Assembly (NCBI GenBank): GCA_029857875.1
Contig: JAOUGB010000003.1
Location: 1-20,780 of the forward strand
Direction of reading: 5' to 3'
DNA: 20,780 nucleotides
DNA from: Desulfobacteraceae bacterium
Lineage (GTDB): Bacteria; Desulfobacterota; Desulfobacteria; Desulfobacterales; UBA11574
Below the pieces are notes generated by a model that was not told the DNA's origin, searched no databases, and saw only the letters and a list, made by a program, of their open reading frames with translations. Below are positions 1 through 8,342 of the stretch, piece after piece; the first letter of the stretch is position 1, and every line of letters begins with the position of its first letter. Made by a program: the position numbers and the translations under genes.

Positions 1-885
1 CAACACCTGATCCATGGAAAAATTTTCTATGCCCATGTAGTACACTGCTGTATCGATGAGTGCCGCCATGGGCACGATGCCGATGACCTCGCTGCCGGCA
101 ACATTTACACCATATCTCTTGGCTTCCATTTTGATAAGCTCAAATGACCTGTAAAGGGCTGTTTTCGTATAATCCGTCATGTTCATGGAAACCTGAACCA
201 TGCCTCTTTCTTCTAATTTTACGCCAATACCCTTGCAATATCGCAATCCTCCGCTGATATGCCTGACCTTTTCTGCAATATCGTTTGCGATGGCAAGGTT
301 GTCTGTATCTAAATTTACGTTAAAGGCAACCAACGGCATTCTGGCGCCAAGGGCTGTTACGCCGGCAGTTGGATGAATTTTCTCCGGCCCGAAATCGGGT
401 TTCCATTCCGGCTTCTTAATTTTATCAGCCATCCCTTCAAACTGGCCTTTTCTAATATTGGCAAGGTTTCGTCTTTCGGGCCGGGTCGCCGATGCTTCAT
501 ATAAAAATACAGGCAAATTAAATGTTTCGGATACGTGTTTGGCAATCTGTATTGACAGATCCACTGCTTCTGCCATGGAGACATTTTTTATAGGGACAAA
601 TGGAACAACATCCACAGCTCCCATTCTGGGGTGTTGTCCTTTGTGACGTCTCATATCGATGACATCGATCGCCGAACGGAATGCGTCATATAAGGCTGTT
701 TTCAAAGCATCCGGCTTACCCACAACCGTTACAACCAGACGGTTATGGTCTTCATCCCTTTGATAATCCAAAAGTTTGACGCCGTCTTTTCCCTGAAAGG
801 GTTTAATGATTTTTTCTATTTTATCCAAATCCCGTCCTTCACTGAAATTGGGCACACATTCGATAATCTTATTCATGACTGTCAT
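1..885 (-). CDS. ftcD: Glutamate formimidoyltransferase, 3' end cut by window edge
   Basis: Transfers the formimino group of N-formimino-glutamate to tetrahydrofolate, a late step of histidine degradation. I translated the minus strand by eye. It opens MTVMNKIIECVPNFSEGRD, the family N-terminus, and carries HPRMGAVDVVPF, with His85 of this translation as the likely catalytic histidine. Further in are HPTAGVTALGARMPLVAFNV and, at the very end, AALIDTAVYYMGIENFSMDQVL. The 295 codons shown are close to the usual length of a stand-alone formiminotransferase (about 300), so only a few C-terminal residues should be missing; whether a cyclodeaminase domain follows cannot be seen. I chose ATG at 885 because an AGAGGG ribosome site lies about 7 bases upstream; ATG at 876 is an in-frame alternative. 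The gene diverges from hutH, which acts earlier in the same pathway. Confidence 0.93.
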   Translation of the reverse strand, partial: MTVMNKIIECVPNFSEGRDLDKIEKIIKPFQGKDGVKLLDYQRDEDHNRLVVTVVGKPDALKTALYDAFRSAIDVIDMRRHKGQHPRMGAVDVVPFVPIKNVSMAEAVDLSIQIAKHVSETFNLPVFLYEASATRPERRNLANIRKGQFEGMADKIKKPEWKPDFGPEKIHPTAGVTALGARMPLVAFNVNLDTDNLAIANDIAEKVRHISGGLRYCKGIGVKLEERGMVQVSMNMTDYTKTALYRSFELIKMEAKRYGVNVAGSEVIGIVPMAALIDTAVYYMGIENFSMDQVL

Positions 886-1120
886 GGTTTTATCCCTCTT
901 TCAAATGAATCGCTATGACATTGTAAATATTTTTTCGCACAATTGTATTTTTCATTTCATTATATTATTGATAACGTAATGGATACAATAAGAAATTTTT
1001 TAGTCCTTTGAAACAAATTGATTTCAAAGCAGCTTTCAGTAAAAATTTAATTATACCTGAAGCGGTAATGTTTTCAAAAGGCTAAAGTGTTACAGATTTT
1101 TGCAATTAGATGAGGGGGCG

Positions 1121-1380
1121 GGGAGTTTTTCTAAATCGTCGCTTCATGGATAATCTTTTTTTAAAACGCGTGAACTCGTGGCAAGGGCTCGTAAAGAAAG
1201 AACAGGGATCAATCTTTAAAAAAGCAATAAGTTTGCCACAAAATCTGCATTTTTTTAAAGACGCGATTTCGGCATGCGCCTGTTCTTTCTAACGATCCCT
1301 AAGCCACTCAAACAGCACCCGCTTTAAAAAAAGATCATCCATTCCGCTAATACTCAAGGATTTAGAAGAAAAATTCCCCG
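1121..1380. repeat. Long imperfect inverted repeat upstream of hutH
   Basis: The gap between ftcD and hutH (886-1430) is dominated by two inverted copies of one sequence. The core arms are 1146-1206 and 1279-1342. Both read, on opposite strands, ATGGAT(A/G)ATCTTTTTTTAAA, then GTGGC, and both end in AGAAAGAACAGG, with a few small gaps between. Outside the core, 1121-1137 matches the reverse complement of 1359-1380 (GGGGAATTTTTCTTCTAAAT). Inside it, 1213-1225 matches the reverse complement of 1247-1261. Read as protein, each arm begins MD(N/D)LFLKRV, so the arms could be relics of a duplicated gene start or the ends of a MITE-like element. No clear target duplication was seen. The rest of the gap (886-1120 and 1381-1430) shows nothing further apart from the hutH ribosome site. 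Confidence 0.75.
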
Positions 1381-1430
1381 AGGACTCAATTAGATACAAT
1401 TCGTAACCCTAACAATAAGGATGGTTTATT

Positions 1431-2960
1431 ATGAAACCGGTCATGATTGGAATGGAGAAAATGACCCTTGAAGATCTGGTGAGTATTGCAAGGCATGGTG
1501 TCAAGATTCAATTGACCAAAGGATCCGTACAACGGATCAATAAAGCCCGTCAGTTGATCGAACAGTGGGTGAAAGAAGAAAAATCCATTTATGGGGTTAC
1601 AACCGGTTTTGGCGCGCTGAGTGATGTTGCCATATCGAAAAAAGATACAAGGCAGCTTCAGCAGAATATTCTCATGAGCCATTCAGCAGGAACAGGCGAT
1701 ATGTTTGATGAAGAAACGGTTCGGGCTGTTATGGCACTTCGTATCAAAGATTTTGCCTTGGGTCATTCGGGCATCCGTCTGGAAACAGTTCAACATCTCA
1801 TAACAATGCTCAACAAAGGCATTTATCCCGTTGTCCCTGAGAAAGGTTCTGTTGGTGCAAGTGGCGACTTGATTCCCCTAGCACATCTTTCCTTGGTTAT
1901 TATCGGTTTGGGAGAGGCCTATTACAAGGGACAGCGAATGTCAGGGGCGGAAGTATTAAACCATTGTGGCATAACGCCCCTCAGGTTGGAAGCGGCAGAG
2001 GGGCTTGCACTGATAAACGGGACACAGGTCATGAGTGCTGTTGGCGGGCTTGCGGTTTATGATGCCATGAATCTTGCCAAACTAACGGATATTGCTTCAG
2101 CCATGAGTCTCGAAGTCCTCATGGGGAGCCGAATGGAATTCGATCCAAGAATTCACAAAGTTAGACCCCATCCAGGACAGGCTGCGGCTGCCGATAATAT
2201 GTATCGGATTACTCAAAACAGCGAAATTGTCACCTCTCACAAAGACTGCCACCGTATTCAGGACGCATATACGTTAAGGTGTTCCCCGCAGGTTCATGGC
2301 GCCAGCAAGGATGCTGTTTTTTATGCTAAAAAAGTGCTGGAGACAGAGATAAACGCTTCTACAAATAATCCACTCATTTTCCCGGAATCACGAGATTTTT
2401 TGTTGGGTGGAAATTTTCATGGCCAGCCAATCGCCCTGGTAATGGATTTTCTTTGCATGGGTGTTTCGGAATTTGCGAATATTTCTGAACGCCGTATCGA
2501 ACGACTGGTGAATCCCAAATTAAGCGGCCTCCCTGCATTTCTTGTTCGAGACGGCGGCCTTAATTCAGGATTTATGATTGCCCAGTATGTGGCTGCAGCC
2601 CTTGTCTCAGAGAACAAAGTTCTTTCCCATCCTGCTTGTGTGGACTCTATCCCGACGTCCGCCAATAAAGAAGATCATGTATCCATGGGAACGATTTCTG
2701 CGCGCAAGTGCAGAGAAATCATAAAAAATGCAGAGCAAGTCATCGCCATTGAGCTTCTGTGTGGTGCTCAGGCACTGGATCTTTTCACCAATATGAAACC
2801 TGGTGAAGGAACGCTGGCTGCTTATACCATCATCAGGAATACCGTACCCCATCTGGATGGCGACCGTATCATGCATAAAGATATTGATTCGGTTAAACAG
2901 TTGATGCGAAACAATAAGATTTTGGATGCGGTGGAAAAAAAGGTGGGAAAGCTGCTGTAA
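1431..2960 (+). CDS. hutH: Histidine ammonia-lyase
   Basis: Removes ammonia from L-histidine to give trans-urocanate, the first step of histidine degradation, in the cytoplasm. The 509-residue length is normal for the family. The Ala-Ser-Gly that cyclises into the MIO electrophile is at residues 143-145 in GSVGASGDLIPLAHL. Tyr54 in YGVTTGFG, the NNPLIF segment and SANKEDHVSMG near residue 412 are also conserved. Ser83-His84 in the ILMSHSAG segment matches histidine-type rather than tyrosine/phenylalanine-type lyases, so I prefer HutH to a tyrosine ammonia-lyase. The start ATG has AAGGA at 1417-1421, nine bases upstream. The gene stands alone on its strand: hutU and hutI are not in the window, and ftcD diverges from it across the inverted repeat. 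It is convergent with the cyclase-like gene, 26 bases away. Confidence 0.96.
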   Translation: MKPVMIGMEKMTLEDLVSIARHGVKIQLTKGSVQRINKARQLIEQWVKEEKSIYGVTTGFGALSDVAISKKDTRQLQQNILMSHSAGTGDMFDEETVRAVMALRIKDFALGHSGIRLETVQHLITMLNKGIYPVVPEKGSVGASGDLIPLAHLSLVIIGLGEAYYKGQRMSGAEVLNHCGITPLRLEAAEGLALINGTQVMSAVGGLAVYDAMNLAKLTDIASAMSLEVLMGSRMEFDPRIHKVRPHPGQAAAADNMYRITQNSEIVTSHKDCHRIQDAYTLRCSPQVHGASKDAVFYAKKVLETEINASTNNPLIFPESRDFLLGGNFHGQPIALVMDFLCMGVSEFANISERRIERLVNPKLSGLPAFLVRDGGLNSGFMIAQYVAAALVSENKVLSHPACVDSIPTSANKEDHVSMGTISARKCREIIKNAEQVIAIELLCGAQALDLFTNMKPGEGTLAAYTIIRNTVPHLDGDRIMHKDIDSVKQLMRNNKILDAVEKKVGKLL

Positions 2961-2986
2961 GTCAAAAAAAATCCGCTTTAAAGGAA

Positions 2987-5299
2987 TTATAATTTTTCTA
3001 TGTATTCATAGAGCAACGGGTGGGTACAGACTTCATAGTATTTTTTATCTGTCTTTCGAATGATACTAAAATCGTGAGGGGAAATAACAGGTATTCGATC
3101 TTCTCGTATAATTAATCTGTGGTACTTGCCGGTTACCGTCGGAAATTTTCCTGTGTGAACTCTAATCTTCTCCGATTGTAACTCCGGGATGTGACACTCT
3201 AATGATTTTAGGTCGATTTCTTGTGATAGTTTTTCAAAACCATCGGCATTCAATTCAATACCGTTTACATTATGGCGCAACAACACATTATCTGTCGGTG
3301 TGCCGGCGCTATTTTCTGATGCTTTTTGAAACACATAAAGATTAAACGGATTTTTTGGGTTTGAGATTTCTTGAGACAATGGTTTCGTACATTTGGACAT
3401 TCGATCCGCCGCATTAATGGCAGGTGAGATCATGATGCGGTTACTTTCATCAAAGAGAAATGTCGGAGCGCTGTTATTATAACTTATTCCGATGCCCAGT
3501 TCGAGCACCGGAAGTTTATGTTTTTCACTTTGTGAGTTATATTTCTGTACAATCTGAAGTATTTTCCTTGCTATGCCACAGGCCCGCGCGACACAATACC
3601 ATTCTTCAGGTGTATCTTCACGTTCAGATATTGCCAGGATAATTGCATCACCTTCTAGGAATACCTTTTCGGCCGAATAATCAAATAAAATGCTGGTAAT
3701 GGGAACAAAAAAATTAAGATTGAAAAAGGATGCCGGGTTTAATCCTTTTTCTTTCATCTTAAGGGTAATATGTGTGGAATCACGCAGGTCCGCCTTGATA
3801 ACCACATGATGGATGATCGGCTTTTCCTCCGGTGGCTGTTCGTCGGGCAGTAAAAGTTCATACAAAATATTATTTTCACGTGAAAGGTCGATGATCTTTT
3901 GTTCCGATACCAGATTAATGCTGTCCATGGCGTCTTTGAGCGTTAAAAAATTTTGAAAATCTCTGTGATAACGGGCAAAGTCATTTATAAATTGAATTAA
4001 ATACTTTTTTTTCTCTTGAACGGTAATTTTTCTCAAATCTGCAATCTTTTTTTTCAAAGGTAAAAGGGAGAAAGATTTACCATAAAATCCTTTTACCCGA
4101 GAAAGCTGACTTGCGATATTCTTCCTTTGTTTGGGTTGAATCAGAAACTGTAAAACCTGATGAGGTACCAAAGGCGGGCAATACTCGAAATAGACAGATT
4201 TCATTTCATAAAAAGCGGTAATCCGTTTCACAAGGCCGTTCTTGTTAAATTTTTTATAGAAAAAATTTAACAGCTTTTCTTGGTTTTTGGCCAGTTTCTT
4301 GAGATTTTCGACGTCCTTTTGAGCCTTTTTTTGGTTTTTTAGTGATTGATAACGCTCCCAGGATTTAAAGCTGTTAAACAACAAATCGATATTATCAACA
4401 TGGTTTAACCATATATCTATTGCGTCATAGCGGGTATCCTGATAATTTTTTCCAAATTTACCATACACCTTTTGGGTGATTTTTGCTTGATTTATAGATC
4501 CACCCGCAACAGATGAATCCGTTAAAAATATTTTTAAAAGAATCTTTCTTAATAGACTTCTGATTAAAAACAACAAATTTTCATAACTATCCGGATCCTC
4601 AAAACGGTGGCCGATCAATACATATTCATCCATCATAAATAAATCTTCAAACGGGTTCTCTACATGGATGATGGGATTGGAAAAGACATCATCAGGAAAA
4701 ACTGTCTCAGATCCCAAAATCGACTCGCGCATCTCTGCTATGTTTTCGTGCTGAACATCTATCAAATACTGAAACAGCTCTGCAGCAACGTCAAGTAAAA
4801 TGGATTTCTTATTCTGCTGTATCTCGGATAGTTTCTCTTTTATTTTTATATAGCTGTTCAACCCTTCGCTGGATGCGATTTCATGTCTTCTGGCATTATC
4901 ATTAAAATTCTCAATCAATTTGCTGTATTGACGTGGAATTTCTTCCGCTAATTTTTTGACAATGGTTATCTGAGCTAATAGATCGATTTGGATTTCTGAA
5001 GCAGACTTTGCCTGATTGATTGCAGCATGCAATACATCGCGGCAAAGATGTTTAAACTCGTCTCGTTCAGTGACCAAGCTCGATGTTGGGTCGATATTCA
5101 ATATTTTTTTGGCTTTGGCGTGTTTTAGAAAAAGTTGATAAATCAATTTGCTGATTGATTTGCAAAAATCCGGACTTAAAAGAACATCATGGCGGATATT
5201 GTCCACACCCGGAGTCAGTCGGTCCAACGAGAATTTCACCGAATAAGCTTTGAGAGGAAGCCCTGTAAGATCTGATAAATTTGAAAACAATGTAAACAT
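2987..5299 (-). CDS. Large protein with class III adenylate/guanylate cyclase-like domain
   Basis: A 770-residue protein whose function I do not recognise as a whole. Residues about 1-480 are mostly helical, rich in Lys, Glu and Asn, and match no family I know. Residues about 497-640 resemble a class III nucleotide cyclase. VVIKADLRDST has Asp504 where the first metal-binding Asp is expected, VFLEGDAIIL has Gly550-Asp551 like the GD motif, LELGIGISYN resembles the (I/V)GI(G/N)xG strand, and INAADRM supplies the Asn629-x3-Arg633 pair. The position that usually carries the adenine-selecting Lys (KxxGD) is Phe547, so substrate use, or activity at all, is uncertain. The tail after 640 is unassigned. 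I see no signal peptide or clear membrane span. ATG at 5299 has no good ribosome site. The gene is alone on its strand, between hutH and a UPF0173 gene, with no obvious effector partner. Confidence 0.8.
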   Translation of the reverse strand: MFTLFSNLSDLTGLPLKAYSVKFSLDRLTPGVDNIRHDVLLSPDFCKSISKLIYQLFLKHAKAKKILNIDPTSSLVTERDEFKHLCRDVLHAAINQAKSASEIQIDLLAQITIVKKLAEEIPRQYSKLIENFNDNARRHEIASSEGLNSYIKIKEKLSEIQQNKKSILLDVAAELFQYLIDVQHENIAEMRESILGSETVFPDDVFSNPIIHVENPFEDLFMMDEYVLIGHRFEDPDSYENLLFLIRSLLRKILLKIFLTDSSVAGGSINQAKITQKVYGKFGKNYQDTRYDAIDIWLNHVDNIDLLFNSFKSWERYQSLKNQKKAQKDVENLKKLAKNQEKLLNFFYKKFNKNGLVKRITAFYEMKSVYFEYCPPLVPHQVLQFLIQPKQRKNIASQLSRVKGFYGKSFSLLPLKKKIADLRKITVQEKKKYLIQFINDFARYHRDFQNFLTLKDAMDSINLVSEQKIIDLSRENNILYELLLPDEQPPEEKPIIHHVVIKADLRDSTHITLKMKEKGLNPASFFNLNFFVPITSILFDYSAEKVFLEGDAIILAISEREDTPEEWYCVARACGIARKILQIVQKYNSQSEKHKLPVLELGIGISYNNSAPTFLFDESNRIMISPAINAADRMSKCTKPLSQEISNPKNPFNLYVFQKASENSAGTPTDNVLLRHNVNGIELNADGFEKLSQEIDLKSLECHIPELQSEKIRVHTGKFPTVTGKYHRLIIREDRIPVISPHDFSIIRKTDKKYYEVCTHPLLYEYIEKL

Positions 5300-5657
5300 T
5301 ATCTTAAATCTATGCGTCGTTTTGTATAATATAAACTTTTAATAAAGAATTTAGATCCAATATTGTTATTCCGGCTCAGATTTAAATTCCAAGCATTTTT
5401 TTTAACGTTATAATTATATCATGAAAATTCATATTCCTCAAGATTCACGTATCTCTTAAACACATTATCGGCATTAGATATTTTTGCCTTAAGTGGTATT
5501 AATCCTTCTATATACGAAATATGAGATGATGTTTTACAAGGGATGGGTATTATGATAAAAATAAAATAAACCGTTAACCATGGAGAGATTCAACAAATAA
5601 AAATATCCTGAACCTTAAGTTATATTTAATAATTTGCCTTTAATAAGGAGGTCCCAA
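5300..5657. other. Intergenic stretch with no recognised feature
   Basis: This is an AT-rich gap between the divergent cyclase-like gene and the UPF0173 gene, so it should carry promoters for both. No strong promoter match, RNA gene, repeat or credible small ORF was found. The only clear signal is the AAGGAGG ribosome site at 5645-5651, which serves the downstream gene. Confidence 0.6.
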
Positions 5658-6341
5658 ATGACACTAAAAATGACGTGGTATGGACATGCATGTTTTTTAA
5701 TTGAAGCAGACAAAACAAAGCTGCTGACCGATCCCTTTATTACCGGCAACCCTTTGTCTCCAGTCCAAGCAGATGAGGTTGAGGCGGATTATATCCTTGT
5801 TTCGCACGGACACGGGGATCATTTAGGCGATACTCTGGACATTGCAACAAGAACCGGAGCCACCGTGATTTCAAACTATGAAATTCAAAATTGGATCGTA
5901 AATCAGGGATTCGAAAATGTTCATCCGCAACATATCGGCGGTGGCTTCGATTACCCTTGGGGCCGTGTTAAATTGACGATTGCCCATCATGGGTCAGCAC
6001 TTCCCGATGGCACCTACGGCGGTAATCCTTGTGGCTTTCTGTTTTACATCCAGGGGAAAAAGATTTATCATGCCTGCGATACAGGCCTTTTTTACGATAT
6101 GAAGCTTATCGGAGAAGAGGGAATCGATTTGGCAATTTTACCCATTGGTGATAACTTTACCATGGGACCGGATGATGCCTTGCGAGCGGTAAAACTGATT
6201 GAACCGACACACGTCATTCCGATTCACTATAACACCTTTGATGTGATCAAACAGGATGCGTATGCTTGGGCCGATAAAGTGAAAAAAGAAACCTCGGCCA
6301 AGGTAACGGTTATGAAACCGGGAGACGTTCTTGAGCTTTAG
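5658..6341 (+). CDS. UPF0173-family metal-dependent hydrolase (metallo-beta-lactamase fold, UlaG-like)
   Basis: A 227-residue cytoplasmic hydrolase of the metallo-beta-lactamase superfamily; its substrate is unknown. It begins MTLKMTWYGHACFLIE, and SHGHGDHLGD supplies the metal-binding His50-x-His52-x-Asp54-His55. Further ligands are likely in AHHGS (His120/His121), HACDTGLF (Asp151) and IPIHYNTF (His200). The order and spacing match UPF0173 proteins, which are about 225-230 residues long. The reading frame is open upstream to 5634, but I chose ATG at 5658 because AAGGAGG at 5645-5651 lies six bases before it and because family members begin here. The next gene starts 110 bases downstream on the same strand, so co-transcription is possible but not shown. 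Confidence 0.92.
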   Translation: MTLKMTWYGHACFLIEADKTKLLTDPFITGNPLSPVQADEVEADYILVSHGHGDHLGDTLDIATRTGATVISNYEIQNWIVNQGFENVHPQHIGGGFDYPWGRVKLTIAHHGSALPDGTYGGNPCGFLFYIQGKKIYHACDTGLFYDMKLIGEEGIDLAILPIGDNFTMGPDDALRAVKLIEPTHVIPIHYNTFDVIKQDAYAWADKVKKETSAKVTVMKPGDVLEL

Positions 6342-6451
6342 CCTTGATTACTTTAGAACTCCATTCAGCGTCATTCGTTATTGTTTGTTTTCGATGGGTT
6401 GGGGTTAACAAAAACGTTTTTGTTCCTTGACCTGAAAGAATTTGTAATATT

Positions 6452-7258
6452 ATGCCGCAAAGAGATTATTATCAGATATTAGGTGTGGAAAAAGATGCCG
6501 GCCCGAAAGAGATCAAAGACGCCTACCGGCAGTTGGCCTTTAAATATCATCCAGACCGAAATAGAGAGAATCCTGAAGCTTCCGAAGAAATGAAATCTGT
6601 TAATGAAGCCTACGCTGTCCTTTCGGATACGGCGAAAAGACATGAATACGATACCTTGAGGCAGCGGTATGGGTCCTCTGCTCATCACCAGTTTAGGAGC
6701 AACTACTCTGAACAAGATATTTTCAGTGGCTCAGATATCAACCATGTCTTTGAAGAAATGGCAAAGGCATTTGGATTCCGGGGAGTTGACGATATTTTCA
6801 GGGAATTTTACGGGAAGGAATACCGAACCTTTCAGTTTAAACGCCCCGGCATTTTTGCAGGAGGATTTATATTTACCGGCCCTTTTAAAAGAGGTGAATA
6901 TGGTCAATCCGTGTTACCCCCGTCGGGCAAACTTGGAAAACTCTCCAGATTTTTGTTAAAACAAATCAGTGGGTTTCAAATGGCAAAAAACGGTAAAGAT
7001 GTGGATGACGTCATTCGCTTGACCCCCGAACAGGCACTGAAGGGCGGTCCTTATGCGTATTTTTTGCGAAAAAAAGCCAAGAAACTGGTGGTGAAGATCC
7101 CGCCGGGAGTCCGTGAAGGGCAGCGAATAAGGCTTGCGGGAATGGGGGAGGACGGGAAAGGTGGGGGAACGTCCGGAAATCTTTATTTAAAAGTTCAGAT
7201 CAAAAGACCTCTCATTCAGAAAATAAAAAAATCTATTGCCGATCTTCGCAAACGGTGA
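6452..7258 (+). CDS. J-domain protein with one C-terminal domain (truncated CbpA/DnaJ type)
   Basis: A probable Hsp70 (DnaK) co-chaperone of 268 residues. Residues 1-70 are a J domain ([20 protein letters not shown]) with the HPD tripeptide at 33-35 that stimulates the DnaK ATPase. There is no CxxCxGxG zinc finger and only a weak Gly/Phe region. Residues about 175-255 resemble C-terminal domain I of DnaJ ([19 protein letters not shown], then GNLYLKVQI). The protein stops soon after, so domain II and the dimerisation tail of CbpA are missing. The segment [17 protein letters not shown] resembles [17 protein letters not shown] of the J protein at 17514-18428, so the two may be old paralogues. 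The ATG lacks a strong ribosome site. The HD-domain gene converges from the other side, 28 bases away. Confidence 0.85.
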   Translation: MPQRDYYQILGVEKDAGPKEIKDAYRQLAFKYHPDRNRENPEASEEMKSVNEAYAVLSDTAKRHEYDTLRQRYGSSAHHQFRSNYSEQDIFSGSDINHVFEEMAKAFGFRGVDDIFREFYGKEYRTFQFKRPGIFAGGFIFTGPFKRGEYGQSVLPPSGKLGKLSRFLLKQISGFQMAKNGKDVDDVIRLTPEQALKGGPYAYFLRKKAKKLVVKIPPGVREGQRIRLAGMGEDGKGGGTSGNLYLKVQIKRPLIQKIKKSIADLRKR

Positions 7259-7286
7259 ATAAAGGGCGGTCCGAAATAACTATTTT

Positions 7287-7865
7287 TCAGACGACGCCTT
7301 TTAAACCGATCTCCTCGGAAACTTCCCGCATGCCCATAATTGTATCCGTAATCAGTTCTGTTCGTTCCATGCCCAGCATTTGTGCACCCTTATCAATGAT
7401 AGACCGATCGACGCCGGCGGCAAATCGCTTATCCTTCCATTTCTTTTTTACGGATTTGGCGTTTAAATCCATAACACTTTTTGAAGGGCGCACCAGGGCA
7501 GTTGTTACCACCAGACCGGTAAGTTCATCGATGGCATAAAGCACCTTTTCGAGTTCTGTTTTCGGCTCAACATCCGAGCAAATCCCCCATCCGTGACTGA
7601 CCACCGCACGGATGTATTCTTGGGGCCAGTTATTTTCCTTTAGAATCTCCTCGGTTTTGCGACAGTGTTCTTCTGGAAACTGCTCATAATCGAGGTCATG
7701 AATCAGGCCGATAATTCCCCATTTTTCTTCGTCGTCTTCTCGTTTTCGGGCAAAATAGCGCATCACACCCTCCACGGCCAGCGCGTGTTTAATAAGGTTT
7801 TCATTTTTATTGTATTTTTTTAGAAGGTTAAAGGCTTGTTCGCGGGTTGGAATATTGGAATTCAT
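7287..7865 (-). CDS. HD-domain protein, putative metal-dependent phosphohydrolase
   Basis: A 192-residue protein with the HD-superfamily signature. The order is His27 in NLIKHALAVEGVMRYFA, His56-Asp57 in IGLIHDLDYEQFPEEH, His91 in VVSHGWG and Asp113 in AIDELTGLV, which is consistent with a metal-dependent phosphohydrolase fold. Similar small HD proteins are annotated as HDIG-type hydrolases, but the substrate is unknown and no reaction can be assigned. The start ATG at 7865 has AGGAGA about six bases upstream on the minus strand. The gene points away from the cobalamin riboswitch transcript, whose promoter begins about 90 bases beyond its start, and the two share no visible link. Confidence 0.85.
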   Translation of the reverse strand: MNSNIPTREQAFNLLKKYNKNENLIKHALAVEGVMRYFARKREDDEEKWGIIGLIHDLDYEQFPEEHCRKTEEILKENNWPQEYIRAVVSHGWGICSDVEPKTELEKVLYAIDELTGLVVTTALVRPSKSVMDLNAKSVKKKWKDKRFAAGVDRSIIDKGAQMLGMERTELITDTIMGMREVSEEIGLKGVV

Positions 7866-7957
7866 TTTTTTCTCCTAGGGTAAGGATGTCAAACTGCATT
7901 GCCAGGAACTATACCCATAAATTTGTTTTATTGTAAATACCGATATAGAAAAATCCC

Positions 7958-7986
7958 TTGACAGGCACTGGCATATCCTTTAGAAA
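7958..7986 (+). promoter_or_regulatory. Sigma70-type promoter of the cobalamin riboswitch transcript
   Basis: A perfect -35 TTGACA at 7958-7963 is followed, after 17 bases, by TAGAAA at 7981-7986 as the -10. It sits just before the riboswitch, where a leader promoter is expected. The -10 is imperfect. Confidence 0.6.
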
Positions 7987-7992
7987 ATCTGA

Positions 7993-8172
7993 TAAGGTGC
8001 CTGTTAAAGGCTTAATAGGGAATCCCGTGAGAATCGGGAGCGGTCCCGCCGCTGTAATCCCGCCCTTTTTAATTAAGGGAACCTTTTTAGCAAATATGTG
8101 CCACTTTTCCGATAAACTGGAATGGGAAGGCCGCTAAAAAGGCGGGAAAGTCAGAAGACCTGCCTGAACAAG
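7993..8172 (+). promoter_or_regulatory. Cobalamin (adenosylcobalamin) riboswitch
   Basis: The leader shows the conserved blocks of cobalamin riboswitches in order. AAGGTGCCTGTTAAAGGC and TTAATAGGGAATCCCGTGAGAATCGGGAGCGG come first (near 7994-8042), with CGGTCCCGCCGCTGTAAT following at about 8040-8058. After a longer variable arm (about 8059-8147) comes the B12-box-type end AAGTCAGAAGACCTGCC (about 8148-8164). A further hairpin, CACCTC paired with GGGGTG near 8180-8202, follows. Binding of adenosylcobalamin to this family normally lowers downstream expression; the intrinsic terminator at 8242-8282 fits control by premature termination. Exact ends are approximate. Confidence 0.93.
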
Positions 8173-8241
8173 ACAGATACACCTCCGCGGCATGACGGGG
8201 TGATGTGGCTTCAGCAAAATAGGGTCAAGTAAACTGGGTGC

Positions 8242-8282
8242 AGCCCTTCAATCTTTTGTTATGAGATTGAAGGGCTTTTTTA
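8242..8282 (+). terminator. Intrinsic terminator of the riboswitch expression platform
   Basis: AGCCCTTCAATC at 8242-8253 pairs perfectly over 12 bases with GATTGAAGGGCT at 8265-8276 around an 11-base loop, followed by a run of seven T. It lies between the riboswitch and the start of the small gene at 8343, as expected for a terminator that switches off that gene when cobalamin is bound. Confidence 0.9.
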
Positions 8283-8342
8283 TTTGTATGTATAAGGCAT
8301 CTTCGGCGGGGCTGAAAAAAATGATGAAAGGAGGTGAGGGAA

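Noticed and set aside
1110..1292. A 60-codon ORF in the hutH upstream region
   Set aside because: It lies across one arm and the centre of the inverted repeat, has no ribosome site and resembles only the opposite arm. It is better explained as part of the repeat.
2987..5299. The cyclase-like protein as a Pycsar-type anti-phage cyclase
   Set aside because: There is no adjacent effector with a cyclic-nucleotide-binding, TIR or membrane domain, and the neighbours are metabolic genes. The domain similarity alone does not support a defence role.
8334..8342. GTG start at 8334 for the riboswitch-controlled gene
   Set aside because: This GTG is inside the AAGGAGGTGAGGG ribosome-site region; ATG at 8343 has the correct spacing.
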